A DNA stretch of 64,000 bases, from contig NZ_JBAHUQ010000006.1 of the NCBI RefSeq assembly GCF_036689865.1, positions 1 to 64,000 on the forward strand, read 5' to 3'. Below, piece after piece: positions 35,258-44,681 of the stretch; the first letter of the stretch is position 1, and each line of letters opens with the position of its first letter. The DNA is from Magnetococcus sp. PR-3 (GTDB lineage: Bacteria > Pseudomonadota > Magnetococcia > Magnetococcales > Magnetococcaceae). Made by a program: the position numbers and the translations under genes. The notes under the pieces are model-generated. The model saw nothing but the letters and a program-made list of their open reading frames with translations. It searched no databases and was not told the origin of the DNA.

Positions 35258-37605
35258 AGGGCCTCAGCCCACATGCACTCCCAGGCGGTCATGAGATCAT
35301 TGGCCATTAGGGGGGCATCAAACAAGGGTGAAGCCAGGACCTGTTCCCGTAGGGTTTGGCGTAGTTGAGCCAGTGCGGGTAGGTCACGGGCTAGAGCCAC
35401 CACTTTTTCCACATAATCTTGGGTATCCTCTGCAATCCAAGAGGCCAAGCCTGCATGGTGTAGTAGGCTTTCCCCCTGATGGGCCATAAAGCGGTGCCCC
35501 TTAAGGGTCACAAACGGAACCCCCATCCATAACCCTTCCACACTGGTGGTGCCACCAGGGAAGGGGAAGGGGTCCAAGATCATATCGACTTGATGATAAC
35601 AGCGGAAATAGGCATGACGTTCAGACCCTCCCTCCAAAATTAACCGGTTTGCATCAATCCCCCAATCCTTAAAAGCTTGTTTTACCTGCTCGGTAACCTG
35701 AGCACTGGAAAAAATACCCTGCTTAAGATAGAGACGGCTATTGGGTATGCGGTGCAGAATCTCAGCCCAGCACTGGTAAACCTCTGGATTATACTTGGCC
35801 ACTTTGTTAAAGCAGCCAAAGGTCACAGATCCTGTTTCCAGTGCGGGTAGTGGATTGACTTCAACATCCAGATCCGGCGCGGTAAAGCACAGATGACTGT
35901 GGGGGAGTAGCCAACGTTTTTCTACATACAGGTGTGCTTCAGCCTCGGGCAGGGTGTGGGCATTTCCCATAATATAATCGATCTGTGCAATACCTGTGGT
36001 GGCGGAATAACCCAGCCATGTGGCTTGTATGGGGGCTGGTTTCCAAGCAAACAGGGGTAGACGATGTTTGGCGGTATGGCCGGATAGATCGACCAAAATC
36101 TGAATCCCATCCTGTCGGATCAGTTGGGCGACCTGGGCATCGTCCATAAATTGTATGTGACGCCAATGGGTAATGGTCTGTTGTAAGCGTTGGGTCAGTG
36201 CATCGCCACGTTTACCACTGTTGTAGGCAAAGAGCTCAATACGCTGTGGGTCAAAATGGTGGGTAATGGCCTCTAAAAAATAGCCCACAGGGTGGTTGCG
36301 CAGATCACCGGATACCCAACCAATGCGTAAAGGTTGGGTCAAGGCTTGGGGGGGCGGGTGGGGCTTAGGCTTGGCCTGCTGTTGGGCCCGTTTACCATAG
36401 ATCTTGGCCTGTTCAACCATTTGGGGTTGGTCGGTGTCGGGCAGGTAGTGGGCCAGGAACAGTTGGTGGCTGCGGGCTTCTAAATGATCAGGGTCCAGCT
36501 TAATGGCCTGTTCAATGGCCTCTAACGCTTGGGGGTGTTGGCCACTGTTGCGGTAGAGGGCGCTAAGCTGCATCCAGGCATTGCGGTTGGCTTTGCGGGC
36601 CAGTAGCTGTTCTAAGCAGTGGATCGCTTGCTGGGTTTGCCCCTGTTGTTCATACACCTTGGCCAGGGTGGTGTGCCACTCCTCAATATCCGGTTGTTGA
36701 ACCGTGGCTCGCTCCAGCAGTGTTTGAGCTTGATCGTACTGTTTAATATTGATGTAGAGGTTGGCTAGGTTATAGATCGCTTGCCGGTTTTCTGGGTCCA
36801 GTGCCACCCCTTGCTCAAAGTGAGTACGGGCCTGAGCAAAGCGCTCCTGCCGATTGCGGATCACCCCCAGATTAATGTGTGAGATGGCACATTCGGCCCG
36901 GTTTTGTTCCAGTAGCTGTGCGGCATCCTCCAACTGACCTTGCTGCATCAGTAGATTGGCCAGGTCAATGCGCCCATCATCCTGATCGGGGTGTTGGTCA
37001 ATCAATCGGCGTAACCACGCTTCCGCTTCCTCCAGATGTCCGGCCTGTCTGAGTAACCGGGTAAAACGGTGCATCACCTGGGCAAGGTGTGGTTGCCGCA
37101 TGACGGCCCCTTTAAAAACCGCAATGGCCTCCTCCACCCGGTTTTGTGCCATGAGCAGATTTGACATGGCCATGGAAAAATTGGGGTTGTCCGGTTGTAG
37201 GTGCCGGCAGTAGTCATAGCAGATCAAAGCCGCTTTGATATCCCCAACCTCACGCAACAGGGTGGCCCGCTGTTGCCACAGCTGTAGGGTGTGGCTGCCA
37301 TCGTGCAGCCACTGCTGGGTCAACCGTTTGATATCCTCTTGGCGATTTTGAGCACGGTAGAGGTTAAACAGCTGTTTTTGACTTTGTGGATCATGGGGGG
37401 CTGCCTGCAGTGCAGCTTGGTAGTGCTGCTCAGCCTCGGCCCAGCGCTGTTGCTGGTGGGCATGAATACCCAGGTTAAGCCGGGCTGCAAAATAGTATGC
37501 ATCCGACGGCGCCACTTGCAAAAAAGCCTGCATGGCCTGTTCAACCTGACCGGCTTTTAACCGTGCAACAGCCTCTTGATAAGGGGGTGGGGGTTTAGCA
37601 GACAT
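35254..37605 (-). CDS. TPR protein with O-GlcNAc transferase-type (GT41/SPINDLY) domain
   Basis: 783 residues. Residues 1-390 are about ten tetratricopeptide repeats (e.g. QAIYNLANLYINIKQYDQA). Residues 410-783 form the GT41 catalytic region (RIGWVSGDLRNHPVGYFLE; DILVDLSGHT-like ILVDLSGHTAKHRL; GCFNKVAKYNPEVYQCW; PFPGGTTSVEGLWMGVPFVTL). Such enzymes glycosylate proteins, flagellins among them in some bacteria; the target here is unknown. It stands alone, convergent with the receiver-like gene. Confidence 0.92.
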   Translation of the reverse strand: MSAKPPPPYQEAVARLKAGQVEQAMQAFLQVAPSDAYYFAARLNLGIHAHQQQRWAEAEQHYQAALQAAPHDPQSQKQLFNLYRAQNRQEDIKRLTQQWLHDGSHTLQLWQQRATLLREVGDIKAALICYDYCRHLQPDNPNFSMAMSNLLMAQNRVEEAIAVFKGAVMRQPHLAQVMHRFTRLLRQAGHLEEAEAWLRRLIDQHPDQDDGRIDLANLLMQQGQLEDAAQLLEQNRAECAISHINLGVIRNRQERFAQARTHFEQGVALDPENRQAIYNLANLYINIKQYDQAQTLLERATVQQPDIEEWHTTLAKVYEQQGQTQQAIHCLEQLLARKANRNAWMQLSALYRNSGQHPQALEAIEQAIKLDPDHLEARSHQLFLAHYLPDTDQPQMVEQAKIYGKRAQQQAKPKPHPPPQALTQPLRIGWVSGDLRNHPVGYFLEAITHHFDPQRIELFAYNSGKRGDALTQRLQQTITHWRHIQFMDDAQVAQLIRQDGIQILVDLSGHTAKHRLPLFAWKPAPIQATWLGYSATTGIAQIDYIMGNAHTLPEAEAHLYVEKRWLLPHSHLCFTAPDLDVEVNPLPALETGSVTFGCFNKVAKYNPEVYQCWAEILHRIPNSRLYLKQGIFSSAQVTEQVKQAFKDWGIDANRLILEGGSERHAYFRCYHQVDMILDPFPFPGGTTSVEGLWMGVPFVTLKGHRFMAHQGESLLHHAGLASWIAEDTQDYVEKVVALARDLPALAQLRQTLREQVLASPLFDAPLMANDLMTAWECMWAEAL

Positions 37606-38044
37606 AGATAGGTCATAACCGGGGTTGGAGGTGGATAGATCTCAGGGTAGGGGCTGGGGCTAGCCCGAGCAAGGGACGATATTTTTCCCTTCGTAAGGGT
37701 GAGATGGTCCACGTGGGTTGGGGCTGCATAATACGAAGCGATGGTTTGATGAATCGACCCGTTCTTGCCCCTCTCGTTGGTGATAACGTTGTAGAGGGCG
37801 GTATGTATTAAAGAGGGATTAGAAAAGAAAAGGAGGTTGTTGGTATAGTATGTGTTGTAATACGAAAGAGGTTGAAAATAAAAGGAAACCTAAAGCTTTC
37901 CTACATCATGTCGATAAGTTTCTTAAGCGGGGTGCCATGACGCAGGTTGCATTATGGGTAATGCGATCTTTGGTATCTGTGCCGCTTTTTCAGGGTGCTT
38001 GGCAGCTTGATAGAGCGCTTCCTGACGACAGAGGAGGGGAAGAT
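37606..38044. other. Intergenic region between divergent genes
   Basis: About 440 bases between the GT41 gene and a lipoprotein gene. An open frame extends upstream of the lipoprotein from 37850, but the strong AGGAGGGG and lipobox logic place the real start at 38045. AT-rich stretches near 37800-37880 could hold promoters. Confidence 0.4.
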
Positions 38045-38587
38045 ATGAAAATATGGAAACCAGTCATGATGATGGTGGCTTTGGGTCTGCTCAGTGGTTG
38101 TGCCCTGCATGGCCCTCAGAGTGCTCAAGCTCCAGCCAAGGTGGCCACTCAGGGGTGGTCCCAGTACACCCAGGCCAGAGCTGCCTTTGATGAAGTCTCA
38201 CCTTTTATGACCACCGCTGAGCAGTTGCAAGCGCTGGGTTTTGACCCCCGTGGAGAGATGGGGGTGATGCGTCTAAAAATGCATGAGGTCGAACCACTGC
38301 TACGGGAGAGTTGGGAAGTGGCAGGGGGCATGCCCCATGGGGTTCAGGAGTGTCAATCTGCCGGGCAAGGCTGCTACGCCTATCTGTTACAGGCCCGGGT
38401 TCGTAAGCAGGATCTAGGTGTCGCGGCAGATGCTCCCTACCGGGCACTGTTTTTGGTTAAAAATGAACCTGCCGTTCAAGAGGATATGGTGGTCTACAAA
38501 ATGTGGGACACCAAGCCCCATGCACTGATGGTACGGGGTCGCACCCTGGATGGCTGGAAAAAGTTGATGCATCTGGCACGCATGTAG
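38045..38587 (+). CDS. Putative lipoprotein
   Basis: 180 residues starting MKIWKPVMMMVALG with lipobox LLSGC, so the mature protein is probably lipidated at Cys19. A segment with Cys-X6-Cys (ECQSAGQGC) lies in the middle, then YAYLLQARVRKQDLG. The C-terminal part (KMWDTKPHALMVRGRTLDGWKKL) is not a family I recognise. Start chosen from the Shine-Dalgarno AGGAGGGG. A terminator follows. Confidence 0.8.
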   Translation: MKIWKPVMMMVALGLLSGCALHGPQSAQAPAKVATQGWSQYTQARAAFDEVSPFMTTAEQLQALGFDPRGEMGVMRLKMHEVEPLLRESWEVAGGMPHGVQECQSAGQGCYAYLLQARVRKQDLGVAADAPYRALFLVKNEPAVQEDMVVYKMWDTKPHALMVRGRTLDGWKKLMHLARM

Positions 38588-38615
38588 CGGAACTAACGCA
38601 CCCGCTTCTGCCAAG

Positions 38616-38647
38616 AAGGGCTTTGTGGTTTTCACAAAGCCCTTTTT
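38616..38647 (+). terminator. Terminator of lipoprotein gene
   Basis: AAGGGCTTTGTG-GTTTT-CACAAAGCCCTT followed by TTT; perfect 12-bp stem about 30 bases after the stop. Confidence 0.9.
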
Positions 38648-39046
38648 CTATGCGCTATTTTCTGTCTATCAGTATGTAGGAGGAGTGGGCAAGATCATGA
38701 TGAAGAGCTTGTGGGATGATCGATGACCACCATCCCAACCATCAAGAACCCAGCTCTGGGACAGGTGCCATAACCGAGGCATTGGTTGTGAGGACACGCC
38801 TGTTTGCATAGAGGTTGGTTGTGGTTGAGAGGTGCCGCCACGGCACATGCTACAGATCCAATGCGCAAACGCACACCATGGCCCCTCCGCTCAGGGGAGT
38901 GGGCATGATCCCCTTGTTCCCTGTACACGGTCGGGTCAGGCGCTTTGGTGACCGTATCGATAGGCTTATTAATGGTGACAGATATACAGATCACATCCAT
39001 CCTGCCTGAAGAGCTCTTAGTAGAGGGGCAGAAGAGAATAGCTTTT
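38648..39046. other. Intergenic region between convergent genes
   Basis: About 400 bases bounded by two terminators pointing at each other. I see no gene or RNA in it. Confidence 0.45.
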
Positions 39047-39078
39047 AAAAAAAAGGCCAGCTCATTGAGCTGGCCTTT
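39047..39078 (-). terminator. Terminator of the WD40/SUMF1 gene
   Basis: On the minus strand, GGCCAGCTC-AAT-GAGCTGGCC followed by an eight-base T run, 12 bases after the stop codon. Confidence 0.9.
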
Positions 39079-39089
39079 GGTCTGTGATC

Positions 39090-42011
39090 TTACTTAGTGG
39101 GTAGAATAATGGGTGGGGGGTCCATGCTGCCAGCCTGTGGCGTGACAAAGCGGGGAATACCATTCACCATATTCGGCTGTTGAGCTTGGGCTATATTCAA
39201 CTGCTTGACCTTAATGGCCGAAGCTCGACGCTCCCCGGCACGGCGTACCACCGTACGGGCAGGGCGCGGCGGTGTAGCGCGGATAACCCGGAAACCCAAC
39301 GAGGCATGTTTTAGCTTGGGTGATAGATCGTGGCGCAGCGTGGCGCGGGCTTCATCTGGAGGGGGCGTACGCCAGCTACCACCACGGGCGGTGCGGTGCT
39401 TGGCCACCTTAGGACCACTGGGGTCCTGCTTGGGGCTTTTGCTGTAGTAGTTGGCTTGAAAGCCATCTCGCGTCCACTCCAACACATTACCGGTCATATC
39501 AAACAGACCCAACCCATTGGGGCGGCGCAACCCCACCGCATGGGTGGAGAGTCCCCCATTACCTTTATGCCAACCCACGGCACTCAGGTTATCACTACCA
39601 CAGTAGTTCTCATCCCGGCCACCACTGCGGCAAGCGAACTCCCACTGTGCTTCGGTGGGGAGTTGATAGACTTGACGACCAACCTTACGGTTGATTTTAC
39701 GGATAAAGCGTTGGGTATCGTCCCAAGAAACCTGTTCAACAGGGTAGTTTGGGCCCAGTTTGAAAAAGGATGGGTTCTTTTTCATCATAGACTGCCACTG
39801 CCCTTGGGTGACCTCAAAACGGCTCATCCAAAAGGGTTTGACACACACCTTATGGGCTGGGCGCTCAGGCGGCGTCAGATGTTTGTCATTACCACCCATG
39901 GTAAAGCAGCCACCGGGTACTTTAACAAAGGTAATCCCCGTATCGGCATCCACCACGCTGTTGCTATCGTGCATGGGCACGGTTTCAGGATTAGGGGTCG
40001 CAGCCAGGTGTAGGGGTTTGGCGGCGGGTTTTTTAGGCTTTACCCATGTGTACGCTTTTTTAGGGGTGCTCTTGGTGTTCTTTTGGGTAATGGGCTTGGT
40101 TTTTACAGGTGCCCGTTGGGGCTTACGTACTTTTTTGGCCGTACTTGTGGGCCGGTTCATAACCGGTTTGGCTGAAGCAACCCGCTGGATAATAGGCTTT
40201 GTGGCTGGAATAGGCGCATTAACCGTTTGGGTCGCGACAGAAGCGGCTGGAATAGGCGGTGCGGAGAGCACTTGCCCCAACGGTTTTGGACTAAAACGGG
40301 CACTGGGTTTACGGGGTGCCAACGGAGCTGCAGAAGCCACCATCGGTGCGGTATGGCCCGCAGCGGTGGATGGATACAGGCGTCCAGGTCCGGGAATCAT
40401 CTCCCCTTGCATGGTACGGGGTGTATCCAGTGCCACACGGCGATTGCTCGTGGGCTGGCCATTGGGCTGTAGCAGACCAGCACCAGGTCGACCCACCGCA
40501 GGGGGTGCCGCAGGGATCAGGCCACGGGGGGCACTACCTTGGTTGGGTAAGATATGGGTTGGGGCTTGGCGTGGTTGGGGTAACAAGGCACCACCAGGAA
40601 TAGAAGGTCCGGCTGTGGGGGCTTGTTGGCCACGACCCATCATGGGGGTTTGGCGCTGTCGGTGACCATTTGGATCAGGAATAGCGGTACCAGACTGTAC
40701 CTCCTGAGCGGGCATAGCGGGTGTGGTTTGCATACCTGGGCTATTGAGTGCTGGACCACCGGGCATACCGGCACCGGGGGCACCATAGCCTATGTTGCCC
40801 ATGGGCGCTTCACCACCCATAGACTGGGCAGGTACACCTGCATTTTGGCGCATCCATGCACCCGGTACATGGGGTCCTGCTGTACCAGGTGGCATACCCA
40901 TTTCAACCCCTTGGTTGGGCATTATGGGATCATGGGTTGGGGGGTTAAGCAGGGTGTAAGCACCCCCACCACCTAAGCTATCCCAAATACGCAACATACC
41001 GCGTTCACCCAAAAAGAGTGGTTTAGCGGGGGGTCCACCATGCAGGGTGGCTGCCATAATACCACCGGGCGGTGCTTGTACGCTCTGTAGTGGTTGACCG
41101 GTACGGGCATCCCAGAGAATCCACGACTGTAACCGGTCGGCACTGAGCAGCATCGTACCATCCTGGCTAAACACCAGTTCGGTCACAGGCGCTGTGTGGC
41201 CCTCCAGAATACTGATGGGGTTTTGGTTGTGGGCTTCCCACAAAATAATACCCCCACCGGCATCGGCAGTGGCCATGCGTAGCCCACCGGGGGCATAGGC
41301 CATGCGGGTTACCGCTTTATTGTGACCTTGAAAATATCCAACCGTCTTACCGGTCACCGCTTCCCAGCGGCGCATGAGACGGGGATCATCCATATCCACC
41401 GATAGTGCATAGCGACGATCCGGGGTGAACGTAAGTAACCGGGTACGGCGCTGATGGCCCCCCAGCATACGTCCACTTTCGGTATCCCACAGACGCACGG
41501 TGCCATCATCACTGGCGGTCAGGATAAAACGACCGTCGGATGAGAAGGCAGCATCCCGAACGGGGGCTGCATGTCCGGCCAAGGAGTAGATGAGTTGGCT
41601 GGTATCCAGATCCCACAGTTTAACCAGCAGATCACCACCCGCTGTCAGTAGGCGTTGGCTCCCTGGTGAAAAAACCATGGCGGTAATGCCATTGCGATGA
41701 CCGGTTAACCGCACCGCTTCATCTTCAACACCCATGGTGCGTACCTGAATACCACTCCCTTGCGCCGTCTCCGCCAGACGGTTACCGTCCGGTGAGAAAA
41801 CCGCTTCACGTTTAGGGGGTGTGAGCAGGGCACGGGGATCCAGGTTACGTTGTACGGCTTTGGCCGCCTCTGGTGCCTTATGCTTGCTAGGCCCTTGATT
41901 TTCCGCTGATTGGGGCGGTGCTGTGCTATGGGCAAAGGGTAGGGCCGCATGGCTCTCCAATCCCAAAAGCATGAGCATGGGTAGAAGCATGAATCGGATA
42001 ATGGTATGCAT
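39090..42011 (-). CDS. Exported WD40 - proline-rich - SUMF1/FGE-like fusion protein
   Basis: 973 residues with a signal peptide (residues 1-22). Residues 60-350 hold about seven WD40 repeats (e.g. GHAAPVRDAAFSSDGRFI, LTASDDGTVRLWD). Residues 360-670 are Pro/Gly/Ala-rich and low complexity, turning Lys-rich. Residues 690-925 are a formylglycine-generating-enzyme-like fold (PGGCFTMGG, PVEQVSWDDTQRF, LPTEAQWEFACRSGG, GNVLEWTRDG, ARGGSW). The Cys expected after RGGSW in true FGEs is missing, so catalysis is doubtful. Probably a periplasmic scaffold. Confidence 0.88.
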   Translation of the reverse strand: MHTIIRFMLLPMLMLLGLESHAALPFAHSTAPPQSAENQGPSKHKAPEAAKAVQRNLDPRALLTPPKREAVFSPDGNRLAETAQGSGIQVRTMGVEDEAVRLTGHRNGITAMVFSPGSQRLLTAGGDLLVKLWDLDTSQLIYSLAGHAAPVRDAAFSSDGRFILTASDDGTVRLWDTESGRMLGGHQRRTRLLTFTPDRRYALSVDMDDPRLMRRWEAVTGKTVGYFQGHNKAVTRMAYAPGGLRMATADAGGGIILWEAHNQNPISILEGHTAPVTELVFSQDGTMLLSADRLQSWILWDARTGQPLQSVQAPPGGIMAATLHGGPPAKPLFLGERGMLRIWDSLGGGGAYTLLNPPTHDPIMPNQGVEMGMPPGTAGPHVPGAWMRQNAGVPAQSMGGEAPMGNIGYGAPGAGMPGGPALNSPGMQTTPAMPAQEVQSGTAIPDPNGHRQRQTPMMGRGQQAPTAGPSIPGGALLPQPRQAPTHILPNQGSAPRGLIPAAPPAVGRPGAGLLQPNGQPTSNRRVALDTPRTMQGEMIPGPGRLYPSTAAGHTAPMVASAAPLAPRKPSARFSPKPLGQVLSAPPIPAASVATQTVNAPIPATKPIIQRVASAKPVMNRPTSTAKKVRKPQRAPVKTKPITQKNTKSTPKKAYTWVKPKKPAAKPLHLAATPNPETVPMHDSNSVVDADTGITFVKVPGGCFTMGGNDKHLTPPERPAHKVCVKPFWMSRFEVTQGQWQSMMKKNPSFFKLGPNYPVEQVSWDDTQRFIRKINRKVGRQVYQLPTEAQWEFACRSGGRDENYCGSDNLSAVGWHKGNGGLSTHAVGLRRPNGLGLFDMTGNVLEWTRDGFQANYYSKSPKQDPSGPKVAKHRTARGGSWRTPPPDEARATLRHDLSPKLKHASLGFRVIRATPPRPARTVVRRAGERRASAIKVKQLNIAQAQQPNMVNGIPRFVTPQAGSMDPPPIILPTK

Positions 42012-42219
42012 GGCTGCGATCCGGTTTCATCTGGATGTTAACAGGTGTTCAACCCTATACAGGGCCAACACATGCGGTATCAGGGTCAAGCCTAAAACCT
42101 ATGGGTACGAAAGAATCTATGGATTCCAACAGCTGTAACGCAAAGATTATGCCCAAATATGTTATCCACCCCATATCCGCTTCAGATCTCGGTTACAACA
42201 GGATCAGGGGGGGGGAGAG

Positions 42220-42642
42220 ATGAGCATGGGGTTGAGCTCTCTTTTCCTATTGGCATTTCTGGCTGCAACCATTTTGCCGCTTTCTTCCGAAGTCATGCTC
42301 AGTGCTATGATCGTTGCTGAACGCTGGCCAGCTTGGGCACTGTGGGGGGCGGCCACTGCTGGCAATGTGCTAGGGGCATTGGTAAACTGGTACCTGGGTC
42401 GTTGGTTGATGCATTGGCAGGATCATCGTTGGTTTCCTGTATCCGCTCAGGCTCTGGAGCGGGCCAAACATCGCTATGACCGCTATGGTGTATGGAGCTT
42501 ACTGTTGGCCTGGGTACCGATTATTGGGGATCCCCTAACCTTGGTAGCGGGTTTGTTTCGTACACCACTCTATCTATTTATTCCCCTGGTTCTGCTGGGT
42601 AAGGGCGGACGCTACGGGGTGATTTTGTTCTTGATGTTGTAA
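42220..42642 (+). CDS. yqaA: YqaA-family inner-membrane protein
   Basis: 140 residues, SNARE-associated/DedA-related family, with helices at residues 5-25, 35-60 and 85-140. Conserved features include LPLSSEVML, GNVLGALVNWYLGR and a Pro/Gly-containing re-entrant segment WVPIIGDPLTLVAG. Function in membrane homeostasis is inferred from the family. The start follows GGGGGAG. arsC-like gene starts 15 bases downstream. Confidence 0.88.
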   Translation: MSMGLSSLFLLAFLAATILPLSSEVMLSAMIVAERWPAWALWGAATAGNVLGALVNWYLGRWLMHWQDHRWFPVSAQALERAKHRYDRYGVWSLLLAWVPIIGDPLTLVAGLFRTPLYLFIPLVLLGKGGRYGVILFLML

Positions 42643-42657
42643 GTTGGAGAAAAGCTC

Positions 42658-43005
42658 ATGTCGGTCACCATCTACCACAACCCCCGCTGTTCCAAGTCGC
42701 GTCAAACCTTGCAGATACTGCAGGAAAAAGGCATTGAACCTACGGTGGTGGAGTATCTAAAAACCCCGCTGGATAAAGCAGGGTTGCAAGACCTTTTAAC
42801 AAAGTTGGGTAAATCTCCCCGTGAGATCCTGCGTAAAGGGGAAGAGGCCTATAAAGAGAATAACCTTAAAGATACCGCTTTAAGTGACGACCAGCTGTTG
42901 GATGCCATGGTAAACCACCCCAAATTAATGGAGCGCCCTGTGGTGGTTCATGGCGACAAAGCAGCTTTGGGTCGCCCGCCTGAGTCGGTGTTGGATATTC
43001 TCTAA
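42658..43005 (+). CDS. ArsC-family arsenate reductase/YfgD-like protein
   Basis: 115 residues of the thioredoxin-fold ArsC family. The N-terminal NPRCSKSRQTL carries the catalytic Cys11; Arg residues in SPREILRKGE, ERPVVV and LGRPPE match the substrate-binding arginines. It could reduce arsenate with glutaredoxin or be the related YfgD type. No other arsenic gene is adjacent. Shine-Dalgarno GGAGA upstream. Confidence 0.9.
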   Translation: MSVTIYHNPRCSKSRQTLQILQEKGIEPTVVEYLKTPLDKAGLQDLLTKLGKSPREILRKGEEAYKENNLKDTALSDDQLLDAMVNHPKLMERPVVVHGDKAALGRPPESVLDIL

Positions 43006-43024
43006 TGAGATCATGAGGTATATG

Positions 43025-43059
43025 AGCCCCTGCTGGGTTAACCCGAGCAGGGGCTTTTT
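43025..43059 (+). terminator. Terminator after the arsC-like gene
   Basis: AGCCCCTGCT ... AGCAGGGGCT, with GGGTTAACCC also self-pairing inside, followed by TTTT. Confidence 0.9.
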
Positions 43060-43214
43060 CGTTTTATCCCACAACACCTCTTGGCGCAGCCTTGCCCCAT
43101 AGTAACTATCCACACATCATCTATATGGGCTGGGTAGAGCAGGCTGTTTTTCTGCCAATACTCATGTGTATATCTACCGCACTTGACCCATGACATATGC
43201 AAGGGTAGGGGCGC

Positions 43215-43481
43215 TTAAGCCAGGTGTTTCATAAAGTTATCAGCCCCATATTGGTGGACCATCCACTTTACAGCGCCAGCTGTTTTTGGGCCTAATACCC
43301 CATCTTGCTTAACCAAATGGTGTTGGTCGGTTGGTTGGTCTGCCGTACCATAGGCTGTGTGTGTGGCAGGTTGTTGCATGCGCTGCTCCAGCTGGTTTAC
43401 GACGGACTGTAACCGTGTGACCGCTTGCTTTGGACTGGACTTCTTAGCCTGTTTTTCCAGCAGCTCTCCTACTTCATCCAC
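43215..43481 (-). pseudogene. 3' part of the effector-like gene, after an in-frame amber codon
   Basis: An open stretch of about 88 codons in the same frame as the 398-codon gene upstream, separated by one TAG and one codon. Reading through would give ...GKDMQ-stop-GVDEVGELLEKQ. The C-terminus, DGVLGPKTAGAVKWMVHQYG, resembles a peptidoglycan-binding-type repeat (DGxxGPKT). It could be the lost tail of a disrupted protein, or restart at GTG as a separate small protein. Confidence 0.55.
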
Positions 43482-43484
43482 ACC

Positions 43485-44681
43485 CTATTGCATATCCTTA
43501 CCCGCCCAATCAAGAACCGGTTGGTCTGCACTTTTCCAGCGGTTTGGCTGGCGATGTGCCCTTTTATCTAACAGGCTTATAACCTGTTTACCACGGCTTT
43601 GCCTGTAGTTATCAGCCAGTTTATTAAGATCACCCTTTAAGCTTGAATAGAGATGATCAAAGTTGTCTTGTTGGGCGTGATTATTCATCACAGCTTCCTG
43701 TTCTTGCTTGCTCCAGAACTTAGGGGGCTTTCGCGCCGCTTTAAATAAAGGATGATCACCCGTTTTTAGTTTAAATTTTAGCGGCTTAACCGTAGGCATA
43801 GGGCTAGGGTTGTTGAGTAAGCTGGTGTTTGGTCTCTGTTCGTTTGGTTGGGGTGTATGGGGTTCAGACGGTGGTGTTACGGTACGTTTTTGCGGGGGTT
43901 GGCTAGGTGATTTGTTTTGTGTGCCAACCATGTCGTCTTTTTGGGTCTTTTGCTCGCGTGGCTCATCACGACTATTCTGGGTAGCACGTCGTTGGTGATA
44001 TCTTTCTAGCCAGCGGTTTTTTGCTGCCTTATTGATTTTCTCTGGAATACCCAATTGCAGAATCATCGCATCCCATGAATCGGTGTTGTCTGAGCGGCCA
44101 TCCTTGCTGAAGTTTGCAATATATTCCAAACCCATACTTAGTTTATTAGACAGCTCATTCTCCTTGTTCATATCCAAGTTATCCCATGCACCCTTGGCAT
44201 AACCAACAAGGATATCCAGAATACTATCCCCAAGGGGAATCCAATTATCCTTGCCAACCAACTGGGCGAGGTAATAACCGGAAAAAGTTTCTTTAGGTAA
44301 TCCATTGTTTTTATACACTTCAATGTGATAATCATGGATTCTTATAGAGTCTACAGGTTTCCAGTCATTACCTTTGAGCAGTTTGTAATGTGCTGTCATT
44401 AAACCCTGACGAACCTTTTCAATAAGAGCGGTTGTTACCGTAACCCCTCTTTCTTCTGCCACGCTGCGCATAAACTCACCGGTTAGGGCTCCCATGGCAG
44501 CCATGGTTCTATTATCTGCCATTAAACCACCACTGGCGCCGGCCAAACCCATTTGACCGTATGCTACCCCAGCATTTTTTATAGTTTGATAAAAGGCGAT
44601 GGGGTCTTTGTTATTAAAAGCCTGGGTTAGACGTTTTTGTTCAGCTGGATGATACCTCTGTTTATTGGACCATGTGTTCAC
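43485..44681 (-). CDS. Effector-like protein encoded behind the tandem array
   Basis: 398 residues, no signal peptide, family not recognised. Residues 1-235 are globular with a Gly/Ala/Met-rich stretch (GVAYGQMGLAGASGG). Residues 240-300 are a Pro/Gln/Lys-rich linker (SPSQPPQKRTVTPPSEPHTP). The rest is helical and charged. The start is GTG, overlapping the stop of the last array copy (GTGA) with AGAGG seven bases upstream, so translation is coupled. It ends at a TAG with the same frame continuing beyond it. Together with the array it looks like a toxin beside immunity genes, but no toxin motif is visible. Confidence 0.65.
   Translation of the reverse strand: MNTWSNKQRYHPAEQKRLTQAFNNKDPIAFYQTIKNAGVAYGQMGLAGASGGLMADNRTMAAMGALTGEFMRSVAEERGVTVTTALIEKVRQGLMTAHYKLLKGNDWKPVDSIRIHDYHIEVYKNNGLPKETFSGYYLAQLVGKDNWIPLGDSILDILVGYAKGAWDNLDMNKENELSNKLSMGLEYIANFSKDGRSDNTDSWDAMILQLGIPEKINKAAKNRWLERYHQRRATQNSRDEPREQKTQKDDMVGTQNKSPSQPPQKRTVTPPSEPHTPQPNEQRPNTSLLNNPSPMPTVKPLKFKLKTGDHPLFKAARKPPKFWSKQEQEAVMNNHAQQDNFDHLYSSLKGDLNKLADNYRQSRGKQVISLLDKRAHRQPNRWKSADQPVLDWAGKDMQ

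Noticed and set aside
38695-39000. Open frame of about 100 codons between two terminators
   Set aside because: No Shine-Dalgarno sequence, no recognisable fold, and codon composition unlike neighbouring genes.
42658-43005. Link between the ArsC-like gene and the molybdoenzyme operon as one arsenic island
   Set aside because: They are about 27 kb apart with unrelated genes between, and no arsenic transporter or ArsR is present.
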